From contig DWYN01000052.1 in NCBI GenBank assembly GCA_019118645.1, positions 1 to 64,000 on the forward strand: a DNA stretch of 64,000 bases, read 5' to 3'. The notes under the pieces were generated by a model. The model had not been told where the DNA came from, made no database searches, and saw only the letters and a list, made by a program, of their open reading frames with translations. Made by a program: the position numbers and the translations under genes. Origin of the DNA: Candidatus Blautia excrementipullorum (lineage in GTDB: Bacteria; Bacillota; Clostridia; Lachnospirales; Lachnospiraceae). Each line of letters begins with the position of its first letter. Position 1 is the first letter of the stretch. Shown in pieces: positions 1 to 7,937 of the stretch.

Positions 1-1589
1 TGCTTAGCATTTTCGGATTTGGGTTTGTTGTAACACTCTCGTTCAACAATACCATGCTTCTGTTTGACCTGCGCGACATACAAGCTGGATACCTTCAAAC
101 CATATTTAGCCTGTATCCATTGTTTTATCTCGGAATAGGTCGCTCCGCCGGGCAGATCAATTTCTTTCGAAGGCTCATAATCCAAGTAGACATGTTCGCT
201 GCTTTTTTCTAATTCCCTACCTAAGAGAACAACCGTCTCCACATGAACACTTTGCGGAAACATGTCTGTCCCGCAGACCTTCTCCAGCCTGTATCCCCGG
301 TCGCAGAGGTACCGCAGATCCCGTGCCAGGGTGGCGGAATCGCAGCTGACATAGACCACGCGGTCCGGCTGCATTTTAACGATAGTATCCAGAAGCGTCT
401 CGTCACATCCCTTTCTGGGCGGATCTACCACAATCACATCCGCGCGGGCCTTTTCTCCATGTTCCCTCTCGTATTTCTCATAGTATTCCGGCAGAATCTC
501 CTCCGCCTTTCCTGTATAAAATTCCGCATTCCGGATTCCGTTCAGCTCCGCATTTTTCCTGGCGTCCTCCACAGCCTGCGGAACAATCTCCACTCCGCGG
601 ACAAATTTTGCCTTCTGTGCCAGAAACAGAGAAATTGTTCCGATGCCGCAGTAAAGATCCCAGACCGTCTCCTCTCCGTGAAGATCCGCGTATTCCATAG
701 CCTTGGAATAAAGTTTAACCGTCTGGCGGGGATTGACCTGAAAGAAGGAAAGAGGCGAAATTTGGTAAGAGATATCGCCGATCCTGTCTGTGATATATCC
801 CTGTCCCCAGAGAACTTTCATCTGGTCACCCAGAATCACATTTGTCTTTTTCCGGTTGACATTCAAAGATATACTGGTCATTCCCGGAATTTCACGGAGA
901 GAGGCAATCAGTTCTCGCTGATGGGGAACTGCAGTTCCGTTCAGGATAAGACACACCATCACCTCTCCGCTGTAAAATCCATATCGGATAAAAATATGAC
1001 GCACAAGGCCTTTCCCCGTCTTTTCATCATAAGGCTCTATCTGATATCTTTCCATATGGCGCAGAACTCTGTCCAGCACTTCTTTATTCTGAGGCACCCC
1101 AAGGGCACAGTCCCTGTTTTCTATAATTACGTGGGTTCGGCCGGCATAAAATCCTGTTACAAGCTTTCCTTCCTTGTTTCTTCCCACTGGAAACTGGGCT
1201 TTGTTCCTGTAGTGCCAGGGATCCTCCATTCCGATCACTGGCTCCATCGGAATCTCTGCAAAACCGCCGATACGTTCCAGGTTCCCCCGGATCTTTTTTT
1301 CTTTGAAGGCAAGCTGCTGCTCATAGGAGAGGGCCTGAAGCTGGCACCCTCCGCACTGACGGGCAGAAGGACAAACCGGCTTTACCCGGAACGGCGATGG
1401 TTGGATAACCTCCATGAGTCTTGCATATCCGTAATTTTTCTTGGCCTTCATTATTTTTGCGGAAACTATGTCTCCGATCACTGCATCTTTTACAAAAACA
1501 GTGAAGCCATCAGTCTTGCCGATGCCTTCACCGTCTGTTCCGCAGTCCACGATTTCCAGTGTCAACAAATCATTCTTGCGGTACTCCAT
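1..1589 (-). CDS. rlmD: 23S rRNA (uracil-5-)-methyltransferase, RlmD/RlmCD (TrmA) family, 3' end cut by window edge
   Basis: SAM-dependent methylation of a uracil in 23S rRNA. The frame is open from an ATG at 1589 to base 1 without a stop, so the C-terminus lies outside the window (at least 529 codons). Visible in order: an N-terminal TRAM-like domain, the iron-sulfur cysteines C73, C79, C82 and C161 in the family spacing, a SAM-binding stretch (LYCGIGT), DPPRKGC at residues 389-395, and the catalytic cysteine C416 in YVSCDS. The tail beyond about residue 435 is an extension I associate with Lachnospiraceae homologues. The start follows an AGGAGA inside the end of the upstream yhaM gene, which stops 5 bp before it, so the two are probably cotranscribed. 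The exact uridine methylated cannot be read from sequence. Confidence 0.9.
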   Translation of the reverse strand, partial: MEYRKNDLLTLEIVDCGTDGEGIGKTDGFTVFVKDAVIGDIVSAKIMKAKKNYGYARLMEVIQPSPFRVKPVCPSARQCGGCQLQALSYEQQLAFKEKKIRGNLERIGGFAEIPMEPVIGMEDPWHYRNKAQFPVGRNKEGKLVTGFYAGRTHVIIENRDCALGVPQNKEVLDRVLRHMERYQIEPYDEKTGKGLVRHIFIRYGFYSGEVMVCLILNGTAVPHQRELIASLREIPGMTSISLNVNRKKTNVILGDQMKVLWGQGYITDRIGDISYQISPLSFFQVNPRQTVKLYSKAMEYADLHGEETVWDLYCGIGTISLFLAQKAKFVRGVEIVPQAVEDARKNAELNGIRNAEFYTGKAEEILPEYYEKYEREHGEKARADVIVVDPPRKGCDETLLDTIVKMQPDRVVYVSCDSATLARDLRYLCDRGYRLEKVCGTDMFPQSVHVETVVLLGRELEKSSEHVYLDYEPSKEIDLPGGATYSEIKQWIQAKYGLKVSSLYVAQVKQKHGIVERECYNKPKSENAK

Positions 1590-1594
1590 GTGTC

Positions 1595-2542
1595 TCACAC
1601 GTCTCCTGTTCTTCTCAGATTTGATTCAAAAAGTCTGTTGTAGCCGAGCCAGTCTTTCTTTCCTTTGTCAGAGGCAAAAATTTCTGTCAGAGTCTCCATG
1701 CGGGCATCCGTATTGTCTGCCAGATTCAAAGCCACTGCCTCTGCAAGAGCCGGCTTTTTGGGAGAGCCATATTCCAGTTCACCATGATGGGCCAGGATGC
1801 AGTGCACCAGCTGATTTTCCAGTGTCTGCGGAAAGTCCGGAATCTCTTTCGCCAGATCATGAACCATCTGGGCTCCGATCACGATATGCCCCAGAAGCTG
1901 TCCCTCGTCCGTATAGTCATTCAAAGGAAAAGCGGACAGTTCCTTTGTTTTTCCTACATCATGAAGAAGAGATGCGGTAATAAGCAGATCTCTTTTCAGG
2001 AGAGGATATGCTCCTGCCATATAGTCGCAGAGTCTGGTAACACTCAGCGTATGTTCCATCAGGCCGCCGATGAACCCATGGTGCACTGTTTTTGCAGCGG
2101 AATGTTCCTGGAAAGCCTTCAGGAAATCCTGATCCTCCACAAACAGCTTTTTCAGCAAAGCCGATAAATACGGATTCTGTACAGAATCGACCATGGCAAG
2201 AAGCTGCCGGTACATATCGTCCGTACTGTTTTCGCTTACCGGAAGATAATCTGCCGGATTATATTCGCCTTCTCCTGCTTTTCTGACTCTCTTGATGTTT
2301 ACCTGCATAGCCCCCGCAAAGCTGGTCACATCACCCATGATTTCTATGTAATCCAACGCATCAAATTCATCGATTCCCAGTGAATTCGGATCCCAGATCT
2401 TACCGTCCAGCATACCGGTCTTATCCTGAAGGATAATGCTGTCATAAGGTTTCCCGTTCTTGGTCACTGCCGACTGTTTCTGTTTACAGAGATAAATGCC
2501 GTTTATTCTGTCTCCTTCATGTAACTCGTTAATAAAACGCAT
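1595..2542 (-). CDS. yhaM: 3'-5' exoribonuclease YhaM family (OB-fold + HD domain)
   Basis: A cytoplasmic 3'-5' exoribonuclease of the YhaM/CBF1 type. The 315-residue protein has an N-terminal OB-fold nucleic-acid-binding domain (about 1-95) and a metal-dependent HD phosphohydrolase domain, with a histidine-rich start (VHHGF...MEHTLSV), the HD pair in LLHDVGK, and further metal-ligand candidates in ILAHHGELEYGS. Length is typical of the family. It lies directly upstream of rlmD with 5 bp between stop and start. RNA substrates are not predictable from sequence. Confidence 0.92.
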   Translation of the reverse strand: MRFINELHEGDRINGIYLCKQKQSAVTKNGKPYDSIILQDKTGMLDGKIWDPNSLGIDEFDALDYIEIMGDVTSFAGAMQVNIKRVRKAGEGEYNPADYLPVSENSTDDMYRQLLAMVDSVQNPYLSALLKKLFVEDQDFLKAFQEHSAAKTVHHGFIGGLMEHTLSVTRLCDYMAGAYPLLKRDLLITASLLHDVGKTKELSAFPLNDYTDEGQLLGHIVIGAQMVHDLAKEIPDFPQTLENQLVHCILAHHGELEYGSPKKPALAEAVALNLADNTDARMETLTEIFASDKGKKDWLGYNRLFESNLRRTGDV

Positions 2543-2918
2543 GACTTCTGCCTTTCTGTTCTCAATTATTCTTCACTGCCTGAGTTTCCGGATATTCTGA
2601 ATTTCTCTCTGCGCTCTTTGCAGACTCTGTTTTAAAATATGCGAAACTCCCGGCATTTTTGCACATTATATAATAAATTTACCCATCTGACAATAAGGAT
2701 TCGGGCGATAGCCGCTGAAATTTCGTTTTCTCTTCTGCACCTGCCGCAAACCGGCAAAAAACCCGCTGTCATGCGGGAAACAGATTTTGTGTCTCTGTTT
2801 TCCGTATAACAGCAGGTTTCCTGTTCATTTTCGTCCTGTCTGATACATCTGTCTGCCCCTTGTACAGGTTTCCCTCTCCCGGATGGTACCTGGCGGGACG
2901 GCTCTGACCGATGTGTTT
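2543..2918. other. Intergenic region, no credible gene
   Basis: 376 bp between yhaM and the PDZ-protein gene. It contains the PDZ gene's terminator (2755-2779) and presumably the yhaM promoter. A minus-strand reading frame over 2632-3009 overlaps the 3' end of the PDZ gene out of frame, has no ribosome binding site or recognisable domain, and is treated as spurious. Confidence 0.6.
2755..2779 (-). terminator. Rho-independent terminator of the PDZ-protein gene
   Basis: On the minus strand CCCGC-atgaca-GCGGG is followed by six T residues, about 140 bp after the stop codon of the PDZ-protein gene. Confidence 0.75.
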
Positions 2919-4295
2919 CTATTTTTCTTCCACCATTACCTTCAGCTCCACCTTCACATATTCTCCCGAAGGATTTCTGCGGTACAGAGAAACTGTTGTT
3001 TTCTGCCATACGGGAAGGCTCTGAAGGACTGCTGAATATTCCGCCATGGATGTTATCTCTCTTCCATCTATTTCATATAGAATATCTCCGCACTGGATTC
3101 CCTCGGCCATTGCAGGGGAATTTTCCTCAACACCGTCCACATAGACGCCCTGGGGAATCTCCAGCTCCTGCGACTGTTCTTCTGTTACCGATTCGCCGAG
3201 AACCCCAAGATACCGAATGCTTTCTCCATTGGAAAGAGTTTCCAGAAGAGGACGCAGCTGAGCGGCGGATACCGCGCGGATCACATTGCCGTCCTCTTCC
3301 TCTTCTGTAATGATCACGCCTGCCATCTGTCCCTCCATATCCAGGAGAATGCCATTTCCGCTGCTGCTTCCTACCATATCCGTGGTAAGCACCGTATATT
3401 CTTCGTCCGAAATCTGATACCTTCCCTGAACCGATGTAATATTTCCATAAACAAGAGTCTCTGAATCTCCTGTAGGACTCCCTATCGCAATCACCGGATC
3501 CGCCTGCTCCTGGTCTGCCGCCGCAGCCAGAGAGACCGCGGGAACATTTTCGCCTGTCTCTTTATCCACGTTCTCTGCCGGCACCTGTATTACCATGAAT
3601 CCGGTTCTTGGATCCTCCCCGCAGAGTGTTCCCTCCGCAGAATCGCCTGTGGAAAATACCACACGGTAATTTTCGCTGTCGCCCAGATTTTCAGATACCG
3701 TCAGAATATAGAAGGCATCCTGATTTTTCAGAAAAACAACTCCCTCCTCATCGCCGTATGTAAGTGAAGAGTGATCCAGAAGATCCTGGTTTTCTCCGAT
3801 GCCCGAAACTCTTACCAGCGCTTTCTGGGGTTCCTCGGCGATCTTCTTGATCTCGCCGTAAATATTGGAAAGATGATCGGACAGATCATCTGCCTTCTCT
3901 TTTTCCGCTGCAGTATCCTGTGCGCCGGCAGCTGAGCCGGTGTCATCATTCTCTTCGATGACGCTATTCAGTTTTTCCTGATCTGAAGCGCCGCCCGCCT
4001 CTTCTGCTGCCTTCGTTTCTCCATTCTCTTCTGTTGTCTCTGTATCCGGCGATGCTTCTGTCTGTCTGGAGGTCGGAGGGAACAAACGGACAGTTTCCTG
4101 TTCCGATGTTTCTTTGTCAAAAATTTCCAGCATGGACGGCATGGCTGCTGCAATCGTCAGAGCAGCAAATATGCCGAAAACTATTCCGCACAATGCCGCC
4201 ATCAGAATCTTCTGTATCAGCGCTTTTTTATTTACAGGTCTTTTTTTAATTGTTTCTTTTATAAAAGGATAGTCCTGATCATTTCTGTCAACCAT
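2919..4295 (-). CDS. Membrane-anchored S1C/HtrA-like protein with PDZ domain, catalytic triad apparently degenerate
   Basis: 458 residues: short cytoplasmic N-terminus, one TM segment (about 28-52), a long acidic low-complexity linker (about 60-150), a trypsin-like fold (about 155-350) and a C-terminal PDZ domain (about 360-455). The fold is recognisable from VIAIGSPTG and the serine-loop segment GSSSGNGILLD. At the places where HtrA/DegP proteases carry the catalytic His (TNxHV) and Asp (DLAV), this protein reads ILTVSENL and TGFMVIQV, so both appear lost while a serine is kept. It may be a pseudo-protease that binds envelope proteins; this is inference. I chose the second ATG (4295) because GGGAGA lies 8 bp before it; the upstream ATG at 4310 lacks a ribosome binding site. 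Confidence 0.75.
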   Translation of the reverse strand: MVDRNDQDYPFIKETIKKRPVNKKALIQKILMAALCGIVFGIFAALTIAAAMPSMLEIFDKETSEQETVRLFPPTSRQTEASPDTETTEENGETKAAEEAGGASDQEKLNSVIEENDDTGSAAGAQDTAAEKEKADDLSDHLSNIYGEIKKIAEEPQKALVRVSGIGENQDLLDHSSLTYGDEEGVVFLKNQDAFYILTVSENLGDSENYRVVFSTGDSAEGTLCGEDPRTGFMVIQVPAENVDKETGENVPAVSLAAAADQEQADPVIAIGSPTGDSETLVYGNITSVQGRYQISDEEYTVLTTDMVGSSSGNGILLDMEGQMAGVIITEEEEDGNVIRAVSAAQLRPLLETLSNGESIRYLGVLGESVTEEQSQELEIPQGVYVDGVEENSPAMAEGIQCGDILYEIDGREITSMAEYSAVLQSLPVWQKTTVSLYRRNPSGEYVKVELKVMVEEK

Positions 4296-4363
4296 AAACC
4301 ATTCTCCCATAAACCTGATAATTTAAATCATATATTACCAGAACATTGTGAACTTTTTATGAA

Positions 4364-4375
4364 TAAAATCGTACA
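4364..4375. repeat. Candidate attL core (12-bp direct repeat)
   Basis: TAAAATCGTACA, identical to 48208-48219. The host side carries the PDZ-gene promoter region. The integrase arm-like TTGCCCCTT motifs lie about 115 bp inside. Confidence 0.6.
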
Positions 4376-4478
4376 ATTTAAAGTGCAGTCACAACAGAAC
4401 AATTCAGCACGATAGAAACCGCATAAAATAAGGCTTTTTGAAGATTCAAACATCATCAGATAACACACAACGCAATAA

Positions 4479-4502
4479 ATTTTGCCCCTTTTTTGCCCCT
4501 TC
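4479..4502. repeat. Tandem TTGCCCCTT motifs near attL (possible integrase arm sites)
   Basis: Two TTTGCCCCTT copies in direct orientation, 12 bp apart. The same motif is paired at 48119-48141 right after int. Their position inside both candidate cores suggests arm-type binding sites for the integrase N-terminal domain; inferred from layout only. Confidence 0.5.
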
Positions 4503-4528
4503 GATATGATACGATATGTTCCTCACGA

Positions 4529-4616
4529 CAAACGCATGAATGAATAAAATATGAATGTTTCATTCTTTTTTAATATCTGGACGATATTTTAGTTGAGAGC
4601 CACATTCATGCGTTTG
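4529..4616. repeat. 14-bp perfect inverted repeat flanking a 60-bp spacer
   Basis: CAAACGCATGAATG (4529-4542) and its exact reverse complement (4603-4616). It lies between attL and the first prophage gene. No coding potential; could form a long hairpin or bind a dimeric regulator. Confidence 0.6.
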
Positions 4617-4658
4617 CCGTTTCATGCTCCGCAAAATATATTGTATTCTTTTGATATC

Positions 4659-4681
4659 TGTGATACTGTGTAAGTATCACA
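4659..4681 (+). promoter_or_regulatory. 9-bp perfect inverted repeat upstream of the Fn3/CAP gene
   Basis: TGTGATACT-gtgta-AGTATCACA, 31 bp before the GTG start. TGTGATACT also resembles an extended -10, so the dyad may be an operator over the promoter, or a 5'-UTR hairpin. Confidence 0.45.
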
Positions 4682-4712
4682 GAAAGAAATATCAAGGAAG
4701 GAGTGATTCTCA

Positions 4713-6632
4713 GTGAAAAAGAAACTCACCAAGTTGCTGATCGGTGCTTTTGCTCTTGCCATGGCTGTAGTGCAGCCTGCCGCTGCGTTACCTGACACAT
4801 CGCCGCTGAATACTATTGTTACAGCGGACGCGGCAACGGCCACACCAGGCAAAGTCAAACTGAAGAGCATCAAGGCAGTCACCAACAACAAGATCCAGAT
4901 CAACTGGAACAAGACATCCGGCGCTACACAGTACCGTATCTACTATAAGAAATACGGCACAAGCAAATGGACGTTCCTCAGCACGGTAAATACGAATGTT
5001 ACTTCGTATACGCATGCTTCTTCTGCAAAATATCCTATTAAATGCGGCCAGAAGTATACATACACCGTCCGCGCATATAACAGTACAACCAAGAAATGGG
5101 GAAGCTACGATACAAAAGGCCTTACTACCAGGACGGCGCCGACCACCGTCGCATTAAAGGATGCAAAAAGGAATTCTAATAATACGGTAACAGTATCCTG
5201 GAATAAAGCCTACGGTGGAAATTATTACAGGGTATACCGTAAGACACCTGGATCCGGCTGGAAACTGATTGCCACCGTAAAATCCAATGTCTTATCCTAT
5301 ACAGACCAGAATCCGGCAAAAGGCCAGAAGAACACTTATACAGTGCGTATGTATAACAGCGCTATGAAAGTTGCCGGCGGCTACAGGGTAGCGGGCCTTT
5401 CTGTTACCATCCCCAAAACAAACACTACGGCAGTTGGGACACCGGAACTGACCAGTATCAAGTCTGCTGCTTATAACAAGATCACGGTCAACTGGAAAAA
5501 AGCCGCAAACGCTACAAACTACAGGATTTACTATAAGACTCCCGGCAGCTCCTGGAAACTGATCGCCACAGTTGGTTCTAACGTAACCTCTTATACCCAT
5601 ACTTCTTCTACACGGTATCCGATCCGCTGCGGCCAGAAATATACTTATACAGTAAGGGCATACAATAGCAGGACTAAGAAGTTGGGGCGCTATGACACAA
5701 AGGGCTTGACCGCCTATACAGTACCATCTGCTGTCGGACTGAAAGCTGCAGTGCAGAATAGTGATGGAACCGTAACTGTTTCCTGGAACAGGGCTTATGG
5801 TGGAAATTTCTACAGGGTATATCGAAAAACCACTTCCGTTCCTTCATGGAAACTGATTGATACCGTAAGTTCTTCTGTATTATCCTATACAGATAAGAAC
5901 CCAGTAGTAGGAGAGAAAAATACCTATACGATCAGGATGTATAACAGCGTGATGAATGTTACAGGGGGATATGATGCGAACGGCGTATCCGTAACCATCC
6001 CGGAAAAAGAACCGGAAGTAACACCTACTCCGGATCCCGAAGAACCTGAGATGAGCCTCGATGAAATGGCTCAAGAGATAATAATGCTGACCAATGAAGA
6101 GAGGGCAAAAAAAGGGGCAGCACCGCTAGAATATTCTCCAACGCTAAATTATTTAGCTTGGATTCGTACAGCACGATTACCTGTTACCGGGTCAACCGAG
6201 GGAATACTGGGAGTACATGAAAATTTATTTATAAATACTAATGTCACTTCCCCTGAAAATATCGTAAATAACTGGATGAATATCCCCGAATACCGTGACG
6301 CGATTCTCAATCCTGATAATTGCGTTACCGCGGTTTCTGTATACAAAGCTAGTGACGGGAAAACCTACTGGGTACAATTAATTTCAGACAGGCCGGGATA
6401 TCTGACAAGTGTTATATATCATGTCACCCTTAATGCCAATGGCGGCACATGTAAAGCAAATAGTTTCATGGTACTTATGGGTTTTGATGTTGAGCAATCT
6501 AAGCTCCCCATACCTACCCGTGAAGGTTACACCTTTAAAGGATGGGCATTTCCTGAGTCTGATAATCCATTTATATCATTCTCAATAGTAAGTGACGTCA
6601 CAATATGTGCCATTTGGGAACCAAACAGCTAA
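4713..6632 (+). CDS. Secreted protein: four Fn3-like repeats, CAP/SCP domain, InlB B-repeat (prophage cargo)
   Basis: 639 residues starting at GTG 4713 behind a strong AAGGAAGGAG. Order: signal peptide (about 1-26), four beta-sandwich Fn3-like repeats of about 95 residues in an A-B-A-B pattern (about 45-435; A repeats contain RIYYK and CGQKYTYTVRAYN, B repeats YRVYRKT and NTYTxRMYN), a proline/glutamate linker, a CAP/SCP domain (about 450-565; LTNEERAKKGAAPLEY...WVQLISD), and an InlB/Listeria-Bacteroides type repeat at the C-terminus (about 575-639; LNANGG...GYTFKGW). No LPXTG sorting signal is seen, so release or wall adherence through repeats is likely. It is the outermost prophage gene at attL, opposite to the late operon and with its own upstream dyad, which fits a lysogenic-conversion gene. 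Role in adhesion or host interaction is inference. Confidence 0.8.
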   Translation: MKKKLTKLLIGAFALAMAVVQPAAALPDTSPLNTIVTADAATATPGKVKLKSIKAVTNNKIQINWNKTSGATQYRIYYKKYGTSKWTFLSTVNTNVTSYTHASSAKYPIKCGQKYTYTVRAYNSTTKKWGSYDTKGLTTRTAPTTVALKDAKRNSNNTVTVSWNKAYGGNYYRVYRKTPGSGWKLIATVKSNVLSYTDQNPAKGQKNTYTVRMYNSAMKVAGGYRVAGLSVTIPKTNTTAVGTPELTSIKSAAYNKITVNWKKAANATNYRIYYKTPGSSWKLIATVGSNVTSYTHTSSTRYPIRCGQKYTYTVRAYNSRTKKLGRYDTKGLTAYTVPSAVGLKAAVQNSDGTVTVSWNRAYGGNFYRVYRKTTSVPSWKLIDTVSSSVLSYTDKNPVVGEKNTYTIRMYNSVMNVTGGYDANGVSVTIPEKEPEVTPTPDPEEPEMSLDEMAQEIIMLTNEERAKKGAAPLEYSPTLNYLAWIRTARLPVTGSTEGILGVHENLFINTNVTSPENIVNNWMNIPEYRDAILNPDNCVTAVSVYKASDGKTYWVQLISDRPGYLTSVIYHVTLNANGGTCKANSFMVLMGFDVEQSKLPIPTREGYTFKGWAFPESDNPFISFSIVSDVTICAIWEPNS

Positions 6633-6637
6633 CCTTT

Positions 6638-6668
6638 AAATAGAGGAGGCGAACCGCCTCCTCTATTT
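6638..6668. terminator. Bidirectional terminator between convergent genes
   Basis: 14-bp perfect stem (AAATAGAGGAGGCG, loop aac, and its complement) with A/T ends on both sides, between the plus-strand Fn3/CAP gene and the minus-strand SGNH gene. Confidence 0.85.
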
Positions 6669-6689
6669 TGAATTAAAGTATTATGTTTT

Positions 6690-7937
6690 TTAATTCGATG
6701 GTAATTGAAGCGTTGTAGTGCCACTCCCGCATCCTGTTTTCTCTATACAGAACTGGTAAACGCTTGCTCCTGTAGTAGGAGAGGGATGTATTCCATCATA
6801 CATGTCTTGATCTGCCTTACTTGGGTTTAGGTCGTAAAACCAGCCATTTCTCTTTAAGTGGTCATACAAATCAATTTTTGTGTAAGATCCATTACTACAT
6901 ATTCCATTAATAATGTCATTCATTACCTTAATATCAGCCACCGTTACGCCTGCTTGATTGTCATGTGCGTAAAGTGTTGCATTACTTACCGGATAAACAG
7001 TAGCAAAATAAAGTTTACAACCGCTGTCTATGGCTTTCAGTTTAGTAGCTACACTCTGGAAGACGCTTGGGTATTTTTCACGATTAACTTTTGATGCTGC
7101 ATCATTGACGCCCCAGTTAAATATAATGATGTTATTTTTGTCTTTATGAGATTTTAATTTGGACTCCAATTTAGGAAGTCCTGTACTTTGGAACCAATCG
7201 ATCCCTTTTCCCATTGCTTCAACAAACTCAACTTTTCCATCCAATTTTTTATTGTCCGACCCATCTTGGCTTAATGCTCCACCATTTACCAGTGTATCGT
7301 AAAGATGGGTCATTCTGGAATCCCCAACAAAATACACTACTGTATTGTCTTTTGGAACGCTGACTTCGTACTCATAAGAATTTGTATTTTCCTTAAAGGC
7401 CACCATATAATAAACGCCGCCGGATTTAATCGTATCGCTTTCCATAAAGTAGTCGCCTACTGCCTGAACAATATTTTTTCCACTGGATTTTATATTTTCA
7501 GGAGTGAATACCGCATGTTTCGTCTTTGACCAGCCCAAAACATTATATTCTACGCAGGCAACGGAAGGGAATTTATCATTAACTTTCAGATGAGTGTAAT
7601 ACGTCCCATCTGGTCTGAGAAACACAGCAGTTGATGTATTTAAAGGCTCATTTGATGTTACAGTTGCTGTCTGATCATTTTTCACACTTACCGTATAAAC
7701 TGTTTTATCCAGATCATAGCCATCCGGGGCAGAAAATTCCTTAACATAATATGTCCCAGCTGGCAGATCACAGGAAATATCGGAATCATCATCTACAAGC
7801 CCTATCCATAACGCATCCATGGATTGTGTGCAGGCTTTATCTCTGTATATTCCGTATCCTGCGCCAGTTACGGGGACAGATAAGTTTGATTTCTTTACAA
7901 CCTTGACATTTCCATGATCTTTTTTTCGTAGGCGCAA
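6690..7937 (-). CDS. SpaA-like repeat + SGNH hydrolase-like domain (3' part of a frameshifted gene)
   Basis: Continuation in another frame of the gene starting at 8856. The open frame begins at a TTG with no ribosome binding site and overlaps the upstream part by 101 bp. Contents: the last SpaA/prealbumin-like repeat (GNVKVVKKS...GAGYGIYRDKACTQS...GTYYVKEFSAPDGYDLD), a further beta domain, and from about residue 200 an SGNH/GDSL-type domain with block I VYFVGDSRM, an asparagine block FNWGVND, and DGIHPSP near the end (catalytic Asp-His pair). SGNH domains remove ester groups from carbohydrates or lipids; the substrate here is unknown. Without frameshifting this part would probably not be translated. 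Confidence 0.7.
   Translation of the reverse strand: MRLRKKDHGNVKVVKKSNLSVPVTGAGYGIYRDKACTQSMDALWIGLVDDDSDISCDLPAGTYYVKEFSAPDGYDLDKTVYTVSVKNDQTATVTSNEPLNTSTAVFLRPDGTYYTHLKVNDKFPSVACVEYNVLGWSKTKHAVFTPENIKSSGKNIVQAVGDYFMESDTIKSGGVYYMVAFKENTNSYEYEVSVPKDNTVVYFVGDSRMTHLYDTLVNGGALSQDGSDNKKLDGKVEFVEAMGKGIDWFQSTGLPKLESKLKSHKDKNNIIIFNWGVNDAASKVNREKYPSVFQSVATKLKAIDSGCKLYFATVYPVSNATLYAHDNQAGVTVADIKVMNDIINGICSNGSYTKIDLYDHLKRNGWFYDLNPSKADQDMYDGIHPSPTTGASVYQFCIEKTGCGSGTTTLQLPSN

Larger units (their letters stand above)
4296..4712. other. Host/prophage junction region without genes
   Basis: 417 bp. The first 68 bp are host sequence with the presumed PDZ-gene promoter. Then come the candidate attL core (4364-4375), two TTGCCCCTT motifs, two CGATATG copies three bases apart near 4501-4518, a 14-bp inverted repeat with arms 4529-4542 and 4603-4616, a short GAATG/CATTC hairpin, and the 9-bp inverted repeat 4659-4681 just before the next gene. 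Confidence 0.6.

Noticed and set aside
243-1643. Long plus-strand frame over the first gene
   Set aside because: It is antisense to a clear rRNA methyltransferase and has no recognisable domain or ribosome binding site.
4479-4502. TTGCCCCTT repeats as the att core
   Set aside because: They occur as tandem pairs in both ends with differing context; their position inside the 12-bp repeat fits arm sites better than a crossover core.
7920-7926. Programmed -1 ribosomal frameshift at the A7 run
   Set aside because: A -1 shift meets a stop after eight codons; only a +1/-2 change restores the downstream frame.
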